Part shown: piece by piece, positions 27,584-36,012 of the stretch | Layout of the letters: every line of letters starts with the position of its first letter | Numbering within the stretch: the first letter of the stretch is position 1 | Assembly: GCA_900318275.1 (NCBI GenBank) | Contig: ONJY01000008.1 | Location: 1 to 64,000 of the forward strand | From: an uncultured Bacteroidales bacterium | Lineage (GTDB): Bacteria > Bacteroidota > Bacteroidia > Bacteroidales > P3 | Direction: 5' to 3' | DNA length: 64,000 bases | Notes under the pieces: generated by a model | The model's input: the letters and a program-made list of their open reading frames with translations, nothing else | What the model was told of the DNA's origin: nothing | The model's database searches: none | Translations under genes and position numbers: made by a program

Positions 27584-30214
27584 CTAAAACAATTGTGTTT
27601 GTGTGCCTTCGGCAAACCCTTGGCGCTCGTTGGGTTCTGAGGCTTCGGGCTCGGCGACGGGCTGAGCGGGCGGTTCAGGGTCGGCCTTGAGGGGTGCCAA
27701 CCAGACGAACTTCTCAACCGCGAATGTGGTGACTCGCTTGCCGCGCGCCTTACTGCTCTTTACTCCGATAAAGTCTTCAACCTCTATAATCTCGCTGGAT
27801 ATTTTCTTGCCGCTGTCGGCGGTATAGACCACTTCGAGGCGCGGGAAGAAATCGAGGCAGAGGTCGATGAGCTGCGAGCCGTCATCGTCGAGGAAGCCCA
27901 TCTTGCGGTCGCTCACTTCGGGCACGAAACGCTTGAGATAGGGGTAGCCGTCTGGCGAGCGGTAGAGGGCTGTGACAATCTGGTCGTCGCGCAGCTTGCG
28001 CAGCTCGACGAGGTCGTCGTCATAGTGGTTGGCGAGGTCGAAGCCCGTTGTGCGGTAGCTGCCGCTCTGCATGATGGCCAGTATCTTGTCGGTACCGTGA
28101 AACTCGCCCAAGTAGCGGCCTGCCTCGTTCACATTGAGGCGCTTGACGCTCTCGTCGAACCATATCTTGCGGGCACTCAGGGTGCTGACGCCTTCGTCCT
28201 TGAGGTTGATGCTGCGCACGGCGTTACGGGTGAGGATGTTGCCCATGCTCTGACGGCCCTTGATGGCGAGGGTCTTGAAGTCAAAGTCGAAGCTCACCTT
28301 CTTGAGTTTGGGGTTGCTGACATGATGGATTGTCACCACTTCGGCCTCGCCGTTGGGGTTGGCGGTGAAGTAGAGCACCTTGCTGCCTTTGGTGCCTTTG
28401 GTGAGGAGGTAGTCGCGGTCGCGTGTTATGGCGGTGACGCTGAAACGCTTCACCATAGCATAGCCGCTGGGACCGTCGCGGTAAATCATGTTGTACACCG
28501 TACGCTCGTCGCGTTTACGGAAGACGGAGATGAAGAGTATCTCCTTGCAGTCCTGCGAGCCCACGAAGCCTTTCTCCTGCACCTTGGTGACCATCATCGT
28601 GCCGTCCTTGCGGAAGACGATGATGTCGTCCAGCCGCGAACATTCGCAAGCCACCTCTACGCCCTCCTCGCGTTTGAGGCCCCAGCCGGCGAAGCCCGTC
28701 GTGTAGTTCACGTAGAGTTTCTCGTTGGCGAGGGCTACGGTGGTCGACTCTATGTCCTCGAAGTTGCGTATCTCGGTCTTGCGCTCGCGGCCTTTGCCGT
28801 AACGCTTCAGAATGTCCTCGAAGTAGCGGATGGCGTAGTCGGTGAGGTGCGCCAGATGGTTCTTCACCTCGTCGATGGTCATCTCTATGGAGGCAATCTC
28901 TTCGATGGCTTTCTTGATGTCGAACTTGCTTATCTTCCTCACGGGCCGCTCGCAGAGCTTGAGCACATCGTCGCGGGTTATCTCTTTCTTGAACATCGGC
29001 CTGTACTCGTCGAAGGCCCGCTCTATCTGCGTCACCTGTGCATCCCAGTCTTTGGCGCGGTCGTTCTCCAACACTTTGTAGATGCGTTTCTCGAAGAATA
29101 TCTTCTCCAAGCTCACCCAATGCCAGCGGTCCTCCAGCTCGCCGAGCTGTATCTCAAGTTCCTGACGCAGCAGGTCGCGTGTGCGCATGGTGTTGTGGCG
29201 CAATATGTCGCTGGCGGTCATGAAGACAGGCTTGTCGTTGACGATGACGCATGTCTGCGGCGAGAAGCTTATCTGGCAGTTGGTGAAGGCATAGAGGGCG
29301 TCGATGGTCTGGTCGGGACTTACGCCGCCCGGCAGATACACAACAATTTCCACCTCGGCGGCGGTGTTGTCGTCCACCTTCTTGATCTTTATCTTGCCTT
29401 TCTCGTTGGCTTTCACGATGCTGTCTATCAGCACGTCGGTGGTGACGCTGTAGGGCAGCTCGGTGATGACGATGGCCTTGCGCTTCTCGTCGTAGTGCAT
29501 CTTGGCCCTAATCCTGAGGCGTCCGCCTTGTGCGCCGTCGTTGTAGCGGCTCACGTCTATCAAGCCTCCCGTGGGGAAGTCGGGGTATATCTCGAACTCT
29601 TCTTCGCGGAGTATCTTCACGCTGGCCTCCAGCAACTCGCAGAAGTTGTAGGGCAGTATGACGCTCGTCAGCGTGACGGCGATGCCCTTGGTGCCTTGTG
29701 CCAGCAGCAGGGGGAACTTTATCGGCAGGGTGACAGGTTCCTGCTTGCGGCCGTCATAGCTGGGCTTCCATTGCGTGGTCTTGGGGTTGAACACCACATC
29801 CTTGGCGAACTTCGACAGGCGCGCTTCGATGTAACGGCCGGCGGCGGCATCGTCGCCGGTGAGTATGTTGCCCCAGTTACCCTGACAGTCAATCAGCAGG
29901 TCTTTCTGCCCCATGTTGACCAGAGCGTCCTTGATGCTCATGTCGCCGTGAGGGTGATACTGCATGGTGTTGCCCACGATGTTGGCCACCTTGGTGAAGC
30001 GCCCGTCGTCGGTCTCCTTCATGGCATGCAGTATGCGGCGCTGCACAGGCTTGAGGCCGTCGTCTATGTCGGGCACCGAGCGGTCGAGTATAACATCCGA
30101 GGCGTAATCTATCCAGTAGTCCTTGAACATCCCATCGAGCGACATCGTGCCGCCTTCGGCCTGCTCAACCTTCTCTTCCTGTGGTGTAATGTCTTCTATA
30201 TATTCGTCACTCAT
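27584..30214 (-). CDS. parC: DNA topoisomerase IV / gyrase subunit A-type protein
   Basis: 876 residues. Type IIA topoisomerase cleavage subunit; the active-site Tyr is in AGRYIEARLSK, after the winged-helix region QYHPHGDMSI. The C-terminal beta-pinwheel part lacks an obvious GyrA box, which favours the ParC role in chromosome decatenation. A divergent acidic/proline tail ends the protein. The start codon lies inside a 7-bp repeat run shared with the lepB stop. ParE is not in the window. Confidence 0.9.
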   Translation of the reverse strand: MSDEYIEDITPQEEKVEQAEGGTMSLDGMFKDYWIDYASDVILDRSVPDIDDGLKPVQRRILHAMKETDDGRFTKVANIVGNTMQYHPHGDMSIKDALVNMGQKDLLIDCQGNWGNILTGDDAAAGRYIEARLSKFAKDVVFNPKTTQWKPSYDGRKQEPVTLPIKFPLLLAQGTKGIAVTLTSVILPYNFCELLEASVKILREEEFEIYPDFPTGGLIDVSRYNDGAQGGRLRIRAKMHYDEKRKAIVITELPYSVTTDVLIDSIVKANEKGKIKIKKVDDNTAAEVEIVVYLPGGVSPDQTIDALYAFTNCQISFSPQTCVIVNDKPVFMTASDILRHNTMRTRDLLRQELEIQLGELEDRWHWVSLEKIFFEKRIYKVLENDRAKDWDAQVTQIERAFDEYRPMFKKEITRDDVLKLCERPVRKISKFDIKKAIEEIASIEMTIDEVKNHLAHLTDYAIRYFEDILKRYGKGRERKTEIRNFEDIESTTVALANEKLYVNYTTGFAGWGLKREEGVEVACECSRLDDIIVFRKDGTMMVTKVQEKGFVGSQDCKEILFISVFRKRDERTVYNMIYRDGPSGYAMVKRFSVTAITRDRDYLLTKGTKGSKVLYFTANPNGEAEVVTIHHVSNPKLKKVSFDFDFKTLAIKGRQSMGNILTRNAVRSINLKDEGVSTLSARKIWFDESVKRLNVNEAGRYLGEFHGTDKILAIMQSGSYRTTGFDLANHYDDDLVELRKLRDDQIVTALYRSPDGYPYLKRFVPEVSDRKMGFLDDDGSQLIDLCLDFFPRLEVVYTADSGKKISSEIIEVEDFIGVKSSKARGKRVTTFAVEKFVWLAPLKADPEPPAQPVAEPEASEPNERQGFAEGTQTQLF

Positions 30215-30245
30215 AACTCTTAACTCTTAACTCATAACTCAATAA
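30211..30245 (-). repeat. 7-bp periodic repeat between lepB and parC (TCATAAC type)
   Basis: Five heptads on the plus strand: TCATAAC, TCTTAAC twice, TCATAAC, TCAATAA. The first supplies the complement of the parC ATG (30212-30214), the last the complement of the lepB TGA (30239-30241). Confidence 0.8.
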
Positions 30246-31777
30246 GCGCACGCATCCTTGAACCAGCGCCCCTTGCGGAACTTGCCGCGATCCTTGTCGC
30301 GACTGAAGAGTATCCACTTGGCCTTGCCCACGATGTGGTCCTCGGGCACAAAGCCCCAGTAGCGGCTGTCCTGACTGTGGTGGCGGTTGTCGCCCATCAT
30401 CCAGTAGTAGTCCTGCTGCACGGTGTAGGTCGTCGTCTCCTGGCCGTTGATGTAGTATTTGCCATCCTTCACCTCCAGCGTGTTGTGCTCGTAGGCGGTG
30501 ATGACACGCAGGTATGCCGGCAGCGTACTGTCGTTCAGCTCTATCACCTCACCCTTGGCGGGTATGTGCACGGGGCCGAAGTTGTCCACACTCTGCATCA
30601 GCCCCTCGCGGTGCGGGAAGAGGTCCCTGTTGTCCGTCGCCGGCGCGGTGTCCATCACCACCGATGTCTGGCGTCCCAGCTCCGAGTTCGCCAAGCCGTA
30701 GTACTGTCTCTGCGTCAGCGGCACGTTGTAAGCCGTCAGCACACTACCTTCGGCGACGGCATAGGGGCCGGCGTTCTCGATGTCCTGATAGCTCAGGCCC
30801 AGACGGTCGAGCTCCTGCATGACATACTGCGGCGGGATGCCGCGCGAGTTGGTGACAAACGAGTAGGTCGTCTGCGCATCCTTGGGGTTGGCTATGGGCT
30901 TGCCGTCGATAAGCACCTGGTGGTTCACTATCTGCAGCGTCTCGCCGGGCAGGCCTATGCAGCGCTTGATGTAGTTGCTCCTCTTGTCCAACGGACGCAC
31001 GAACCAGCCGTCGCGCAGCAGCGACTGGTCGTTGTGGCGCACGGCGTCGTAGTAGGTGTACAGGTTTCCGGGGCTCGCCTTCAGCGTCGTGTCGCCCTCG
31101 GGGAAGTTGAACACCACAGCGTCGTAGCGCTTCACCTTCGAGAGGCCCGGGTAGCGGTGATAGGGCAGCTGCGGCCAGCGCAGGTAGCTCTCCACCTTCT
31201 CGCCCGTGCCGGGAATGGTGTTGTGCACCAGCGGTATCGCCAACGGCGTCATCATCACCCTCGGCCCGTAGGCCAACTTGCTCACCAGCAGGTAGTCGCC
31301 GGTCATCAGGCTTCCCTCCATCGAGCTTGACGGTATGTTGTACAGCTCGCAGGTGAAGGTGCGTATGATGACGGCGGCCACGATGGCGAAGACGATGGCG
31401 TCGAGCCAGTCACGCACCTCGCCCACCTTCTGCGGCGGGTCGCTCTTCGGGTCGTGGTACGTTGCGCCCTTCGACAAGCCAAGTATCGGCAGATACACCC
31501 AGGGGAACAACACAGCGAAGAACTGCTCCCAGAAGCCGTAGCGGTGGAACACCTTGGCGGTCTCCTGCACCATCAGCAGGAAGGTGAAGATGTTGATTGC
31601 CGGCACAAGGAAGTAGATGTACCACTTCCACGACTTGCCGCAGATCTTTATCCACACCACGATGTTGTACACCGGCACCAGCGCCTTCCAAGGCTTCTCG
31701 CCGGCCTTCTTGAACACGAACCACAGCCCTGCTACGGTTCCCACGAAATACATAATCAACAGAATGTCGTAAAGCAT
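30239..31777 (-). CDS. lepB: Signal peptidase I
   Basis: 512 residues from the ATG at 31775-31777. Cleaves signal peptides at the periplasmic face. The N-terminal 100 residues form an additional membrane module with several helices (LLIMYFVGTVAGLWFVF and others) seen in Bacteroidota LepB. The catalytic Ser is in IPSSSMEGSL and the Lys in KRCIGLPGE; GDNRHHSQDSR is the signature near the C-terminus. Family inserts make it longer than the Proteobacterial enzyme. Its start overlaps the upstream glycosyltransferase by 22 bp. Confidence 0.93.
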   Translation of the reverse strand: MLYDILLIMYFVGTVAGLWFVFKKAGEKPWKALVPVYNIVVWIKICGKSWKWYIYFLVPAINIFTFLLMVQETAKVFHRYGFWEQFFAVLFPWVYLPILGLSKGATYHDPKSDPPQKVGEVRDWLDAIVFAIVAAVIIRTFTCELYNIPSSSMEGSLMTGDYLLVSKLAYGPRVMMTPLAIPLVHNTIPGTGEKVESYLRWPQLPYHRYPGLSKVKRYDAVVFNFPEGDTTLKASPGNLYTYYDAVRHNDQSLLRDGWFVRPLDKRSNYIKRCIGLPGETLQIVNHQVLIDGKPIANPKDAQTTYSFVTNSRGIPPQYVMQELDRLGLSYQDIENAGPYAVAEGSVLTAYNVPLTQRQYYGLANSELGRQTSVVMDTAPATDNRDLFPHREGLMQSVDNFGPVHIPAKGEVIELNDSTLPAYLRVITAYEHNTLEVKDGKYYINGQETTTYTVQQDYYWMMGDNRHHSQDSRYWGFVPEDHIVGKAKWILFSRDKDRGKFRKGRWFKDACAY

Positions 31778-32865
31778 AGTTCTATCAGTTTTTGTTTCTC
31801 TTTGTTCCAATCCATATCCTCGCGCGCAGCGGCGAAGTCCTCGTCCTTCCACTCCCTCGCAAGCACCCTCTCCACAGCCTCCGCCAACGCTTTCGCATTT
31901 GTCCTTTCACTCCCTTTCACTCCATTTTCACTCCCTTTCACTCCCTCAATAACAGCGCCAACGCCAAAGGTCCTCACCACCCTCGCCATCTCCGGCAGGT
32001 CGCTCACCACCATCGGCACCCCCGCCTGCACGAAGGCCCCCACCCTGTTGGGCAGCGCATAGTGGTAACTCAACCCCTTGTCCTCCAGCATCACAAGGCC
32101 CACGTCGGCCTTCGCCTCCAGCGCCGTCAGCTCCTCGGGCATCAGCCGTCCGGTGAAGGTCACGCGGTCGGCCCACGCCTTCTTGGCGGCGTAAGCCTTC
32201 ATGGCCTCCAGCAAGTCGCCGTCGCCGGCCACCACAAGGCGGCACCCGGGCAGCAACTCCAGCGCATCTATCGCCCAGTCGACTCCTCGCCCCACATTCA
32301 CCTTCCCGGCGTAGAGCAAAACCTTCTCCCCCGACTCATAACTCCTAACTTCTAACTCATAACTCATAACTCCTAACTCATAACTGCCCAGGTTCCTCAC
32401 CACCGTCATCTTCACCCCCAGCTGCTCCCTGTAGTAGTCGGCAATGCTCTGGCACACCGTAATCAGCGCGTCGCACTTGGACATCAGCCACCGCTCTATC
32501 GTCCGCCACACCCACTTCACCAGCGGCTTGTCCTGAATCTCCGGCACCTCGGGGAACAACTCGTGCGCGTCCATCACCAGACGGCACCTGCCGCGAGCTG
32601 CAAGCCAGCACCCCAACAGCGTGTCCGTATCGTTCGCCCAGATCACATCGCACTCCATCCCATGCAGACGCCTCCACAGCCGCCAGTTGAACGCCGCATA
32701 GAAGCGCCAGCCGCGCTGCCAGCGCACCGGAAGGTCCGTCCGGCACACCGTCGTCACCTCATACCCCGCCTCGCGCAGCGCCCCGATATGGCGCATAACA
32801 CGCTGGTCGGTAAGCAAATCGTTGCTCACCGCCATCACAATCCGCGTGCTGTTGCCCTTGTTCAC
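31756..32865 (-). CDS. Glycosyltransferase family 4 with repeat-derived insertions
   Basis: 369 residues if started at the GTG at 32863-32865; ATG at 32835 is the alternative. GT-B fold: NDTDTLLGCWLAA and DAHELFPE in the N-terminal domain, LLYAGKVNVGRGVDWAI and YALPNRVGAFVQAG in the C-terminal domain. Two stretches look foreign: SYELGVMSYELEVRSYES, encoded by seven 7-bp repeats, between the domains, and EGVKGSENGVKGSE, encoded by 10/11-bp repeats, near the end. Both fall at loops, so the enzyme may still work. Acceptor unknown. Confidence 0.82.
   Translation of the reverse strand: MNKGNSTRIVMAVSNDLLTDQRVMRHIGALREAGYEVTTVCRTDLPVRWQRGWRFYAAFNWRLWRRLHGMECDVIWANDTDTLLGCWLAARGRCRLVMDAHELFPEVPEIQDKPLVKWVWRTIERWLMSKCDALITVCQSIADYYREQLGVKMTVVRNLGSYELGVMSYELEVRSYESGEKVLLYAGKVNVGRGVDWAIDALELLPGCRLVVAGDGDLLEAMKAYAAKKAWADRVTFTGRLMPEELTALEAKADVGLVMLEDKGLSYHYALPNRVGAFVQAGVPMVVSDLPEMARVVRTFGVGAVIEGVKGSENGVKGSERTNAKALAEAVERVLAREWKDEDFAAAREDMDWNKEKQKLIELCFTTFC
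31905..31945 (-). repeat. 10/11-bp tandem repeat inside the glycosyltransferase
   Basis: Four units of TTTCACTCCC type (one unit of 11 bp) on the plus strand, encoding the GVKGSE repeats in the C-terminal part of the enzyme. Confidence 0.75.
32336..32384 (-). repeat. 7-bp periodic repeat inside the glycosyltransferase (TCATAAC type)
   Basis: Seven heptads without a break: TCATAAC, TCCTAAC, TTCTAAC, TCATAAC twice, TCCTAAC, TCATAAC. They encode the SYEL-rich linker of the protein on the minus strand. Confidence 0.85.
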
Positions 32866-33001
32866 CCTTCGGCCGTTATTATTATTTAAGTTACATAATA
32901 ACGCGCCCGAACAAAATATCGTATTATCCCCCCGCAAAAAAGTTATCAACCACAACTAACACCCTAGGGAGAGTCCTCAAAGAAGATTGGCTATTATGAG
33001 T

Positions 33002-34117
33002 TTATTTGATATTAAAAATAATCAAAACAACAGCCATAGCCAAAACACCTGCACCTATCACAAGACCACCCAAGACAGGATTCGTACTCTTATTACCACT
33101 TGGTTTACTTGAGAAGACTCCTTTTTTCACAAAGGCATCGTTCCGGTTATCATAATAATAATCCTTCGTCCATCCCTTATCGTATAGTTTCTTCGTGGTG
33201 GTTTTAGTATAAGTGTTATAAAACGAGGTACTTGTTTCGCAGATGTTGTCGCGTATGACTTTATCGTAAATGTCATATTGCGGAGCCGAATAATCCGGGT
33301 CTTGCATATTCTCACACGGTTCGCCCCGTTTTCTCATCTCCAATATCGCCGGTTCCGCATAGTTCGCAACAGACGACACATAAAACTCATTATTCACCGT
33401 AACTGGCTGAGAATTATCGCCCACCGAATATGTAATAATCTCCGAGAAACGGAACGGCGAATTATCGGCGGAGAACTCCATCCTTGAACTCTGCGACGGG
33501 TAGCGCTGCAGGTCACAATCAAGCATCGGGAAATAGACAATACTATGTGATTTTATGTACTTTTTGCTATGCGGGGGAATTGCCACTTCTTTCTTCTCTC
33601 TGATAGTGACAGCACTCGTTTCTGTTTGTGCTATAGCTTTCCCCGCAGAAAAACCGGCAGAACGGCTTGCCGCTTTCGATGCCGTTGCCGAAACTACACC
33701 TTCCGACCAAAGACTGGGATCTATGACTCCTGCTGAAAGCGTCCTCGATTGCGTCTCACCATAGCCATACGATGCCGACGATGCAACACCTACAGCCGAA
33801 CTCTTGTACCATTCCCGGTTCTGATAAAGGTCATGCGCAACATCATTCATCACATAGAACGACTTGGACAAGTCGACATATATTATTTCATCCGTCTTGT
33901 TATAAAAGGAGAAATCTGCCGAACCGCCGTTTGCCCAGAAACAATAATCGACAATGCATTGAGCATTTTCATATTTCAACGAGCCATTCTCATTCTTAAG
34001 ATGTACATCCTGCCTTACAGGCTCAGTCTCATACACTTGGCAATAGTAATACGTGTTTGCACACGATGAAAGCAAAGCTGCAATTGCAACAACAAAGACA
34101 AGATAGTTTTTCTTCAT
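33002..34117 (-). CDS. Lipoprotein of unknown function with C-terminal membrane helix
   Basis: 371 residues from the ATG at 34115-34117, chosen because it opens a lipoprotein signal peptide (Cys19 in ALLSSC). The first 60 residues are Tyr-rich; residues about 130-165 are Ser/Ala-rich; the C-terminus has a membrane helix (VLGGLVIGAGVLAMAVVLIIF). I recognise no family. Codons end in A/T far more often than in the neighbours, so the gene looks acquired. A consensus promoter sits about 315 bp upstream, with a structured leader between. Confidence 0.75.
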   Translation of the reverse strand: MKKNYLVFVVAIAALLSSCANTYYYCQVYETEPVRQDVHLKNENGSLKYENAQCIVDYCFWANGGSADFSFYNKTDEIIYVDLSKSFYVMNDVAHDLYQNREWYKSSAVGVASSASYGYGETQSRTLSAGVIDPSLWSEGVVSATASKAASRSAGFSAGKAIAQTETSAVTIREKKEVAIPPHSKKYIKSHSIVYFPMLDCDLQRYPSQSSRMEFSADNSPFRFSEIITYSVGDNSQPVTVNNEFYVSSVANYAEPAILEMRKRGEPCENMQDPDYSAPQYDIYDKVIRDNICETSTSFYNTYTKTTTKKLYDKGWTKDYYYDNRNDAFVKKGVFSSKPSGNKSTNPVLGGLVIGAGVLAMAVVLIIFNIK

Positions 34118-34241
34118 AATAGTTAACTCTTTTTTGCCTACTCTATTTATTGCAGTTTTCGGCATCTCCGCACGGTTTGACTTATGACAAACAGAAAGGC
34201 GCAATCCTTTCTTTTTATTACCACTTATCTTCAGCGCTGGT

Positions 34242-34430
34242 GTCTGGATAACCTCGAAGTAAACAAGTGGGGAAAGCAATCACGCCTAAAAGCGTGAACT
34301 TCCGCCTTCTTATTCCCACTTCTTGCATTGTTTTCCAGACGTTTGCGCCGAGAGAACAAGAGCGTCAGCTCTATATTGAAAATCTCACAATCAATGTTTT
34401 CTACATATTCCTGTCGGTTTATCGTTGTGG
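34242..34430 (-). ncRNA. Candidate structured leader or small RNA
   Basis: Minus-strand segment directly behind a consensus promoter. It can form nested stems: 34242-34248 with 34334-34340 (7 bp), 34265-34273 with 34313-34321 (8 of 9 bp), and a hairpin of 6 bp, 34280-34285 with 34292-34297. A second hairpin is 34359-34363 with 34368-34372. One long rod with internal loops recalls 6S RNA, but I cannot match it to a family. It may be the 5' leader of the lipoprotein gene or an independent RNA. Confidence 0.4.
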
Positions 34431-34433
34431 CTG

Positions 34434-34464
34434 CAAAATTACAAATAAAATCCCATTCAACAAA
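34434..34464 (-). promoter_or_regulatory. Bacteroidota-type promoter for the leader/lipoprotein
   Basis: On the minus strand TTTG (34461-34464) and TAATTTTG (34434-34441) are separated by 19 bp, an exact match to the phylum consensus. Transcription would start near 34428 and run leftwards. Confidence 0.7.
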
Positions 34465-34567
34465 ATATTTTCTCTAAAAGGCATTTCAAACCTTTCATCT
34501 TGTGAAAAATGACACGAAAACAGCCAAAAATAAATCGTTATCACACAGCCTTTTACCGCATCATCTC

Positions 34568-34622
34568 TTATATTGGTCTTTAGTTGCTCTTTAGTTTGTC
34601 ATTAGTTAAATTTACTATGGTA
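34568..34622. repeat. 11-bp periodic repeat upstream of the DUF6266 gene
   Basis: Five units: TTATATTGGTC, TTTAGTTGCTC, TTTAGTTTGTC, ATTAGTTAAAT, TTACTATGGTA. AT-rich and less regular than the other 11-bp arrays, but the same period. It lies in the divergent gap between the leader/lipoprotein promoter and the DUF6266 gene. The rest of 34465-34696 is AT-rich with no other feature that I can see. Confidence 0.55.
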
Positions 34623-34696
34623 AGTAATAATATAGCGAAATCAACGTTAGCAGTAATGGTAATATAATTCAGACAACCTTTTAAAGCATTGTAATC

Positions 34697-35347
34697 ATGG
34701 CAATTACAACGAATGGTCAGCTGTTGGGGCTGACGGGGAAAGTGGGGCCGGTGGTGACCTACCAATGGCGCGGAAAATGGATTACGCGGAGCTTCGCGGC
34801 AAAGCCGAAGAACCCGCAGACAGAGAAGCAGCAGAAGCACCGCATGCTCTTCAAGCAGGAGGTGCAGCTGGCGGGCCGCATGAACTGGGTGCTGCGCGAG
34901 ACGATGGACGCCATAGCGGCAGAACACGGCATGACGGCATGCAACTATTTCATAAAGAAGAACAAGGCGGCCTTCAGCGCAGAGGGCGACAAGCTGGTGG
35001 TCGACTGGAGCGCGCTGGTGCTCAGCGAGGGGACGGTGGCGCCTGTGGCCTTCGGCACGCCCGAGGTCGTTGGCGGCACGACGCTGAGCATAGCCTTCGA
35101 GGGCAACCCGCAGCACCTGCCCGCCGACAACTACGACCGCGTGCAGGTGTTCGCCTACTGCCCTGATATCGAGACGGCTTTCCTCGCCATACCCGTCTAC
35201 CGCCGCGAGGGACGCCTGTCGGTGGCGCTGCCCGAGCTGTTCGGCGGCCACGAGGTGCAGCTGTGGGGTATGGTGCAGGACGCCGCCGGCCGCTGGTCGG
35301 AGACGATCTACATCGGCTGCGGCCCCATAGAAATAACGGCGAATTAA
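34697..35347 (+). CDS. DUF6266 family protein
   Basis: 216 residues. The opening MAITTNGQLLGLTGKVGPVVTYQWRG and the following RSFAAKPKNPQTEKQ fit the Bacteroidota DUF6266 family, of unknown function. No signal peptide. The C-terminal half is beta-rich. It stands alone in the small accessory region, and its stop codon lies inside the left arm of a 35-bp inverted repeat. Confidence 0.7.
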   Translation: MAITTNGQLLGLTGKVGPVVTYQWRGKWITRSFAAKPKNPQTEKQQKHRMLFKQEVQLAGRMNWVLRETMDAIAAEHGMTACNYFIKKNKAAFSAEGDKLVVDWSALVLSEGTVAPVAFGTPEVVGGTTLSIAFEGNPQHLPADNYDRVQVFAYCPDIETAFLAIPVYRREGRLSVALPELFGGHEVQLWGMVQDAAGRWSETIYIGCGPIEITAN

Positions 35348-35460
35348 GCGAATCAGGCGAAGCTACGCAGCATTTATCACACAGATTATCTGCGAATTAC
35401 TCGAAAGCTGACGCAGCACGTCTGACTGCGTAGCTTCGTTTAATTCGCATAATTCGCCGT
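35336..35460. repeat. Inverted repeat of 9-bp units (35-bp arms)
   Basis: Arms 35336-35370 and 35426-35460 are reverse complements at 31 of 35 positions, separated by 55 bp. Each arm is itself built from units of about 9 bp beginning CGAA or ending in its complement. The left arm covers the last codons and stop of the DUF6266 gene. No T-run follows the right arm, so it is not a classical terminator. Confidence 0.8.
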
Positions 35461-35535
35461 TTCTAAAAAGAAAGACACGAAATCGCTCCCCATATACAAT
35501 ATAATTAACAAAACAGCGTTGTATAATTATTGTTT

Positions 35536-36012
35536 ATGGATATGAGGGCATCTGTCATAACACGTATCGCGCTGGTTGCGAGCCTGCTGCTTACCGCCTG
35601 CGGCGGCAGCCGGCAACCCTCTGCCGTCAACCGCCAGACACCTCCGCTGGAGCCGCAGAAGGGGCAGGTGTGGCAGCTTGTGGCCGTGCGCGGCAAAGCG
35701 GTGAACCGCCAAGCCGAGCCGGTAACCCTTGTGTTCAACCCAGAGGCCAAGACCGTCAGCGGCCGCACGACATGCAACAACTACTACGGCAACTACCGCC
35801 TGCGCCTCGAGGCACAGCTGCCCGAAGGCGACAGGTACACGCTGACGCTCAGCGGCGTAGGTCACGGCGACACACGCTGCCCGGAGGCCGAGATGAACGC
35901 CGAAGCCCGCTATATGGCCCTCTTCGAGAAGGCCGACGCCCTGATGCTTGACGCCTACACGATGACCCTCTACCAGAAAGGGAAAGAGACCCTTAAGTAC
36001 GAACTACAATGA
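35536..36012 (+). CDS. META-domain (HslJ-like) lipoprotein
   Basis: 158 residues from ATG 35536; lipoprotein signal peptide with Cys22 (SLLLTAC). The body (WQLVAVRGKAV, TLVFNPEAKTVSGRTTCNNYYGNY, MALFEKADA) is a META domain as in HslJ. Such proteins are envelope lipoproteins of uncertain role. It overlaps the NUDIX gene by 4 bp. Confidence 0.8.
   Translation: MDMRASVITRIALVASLLLTACGGSRQPSAVNRQTPPLEPQKGQVWQLVAVRGKAVNRQAEPVTLVFNPEAKTVSGRTTCNNYYGNYRLRLEAQLPEGDRYTLTLSGVGHGDTRCPEAEMNAEARYMALFEKADALMLDAYTMTLYQKGKETLKYELQ

Noticed and set aside
33002-35460. Integrative element or prophage around the AT-rich lipoprotein
   Set aside because: No integrase, transposase, target-site duplication or tRNA attachment site is visible.
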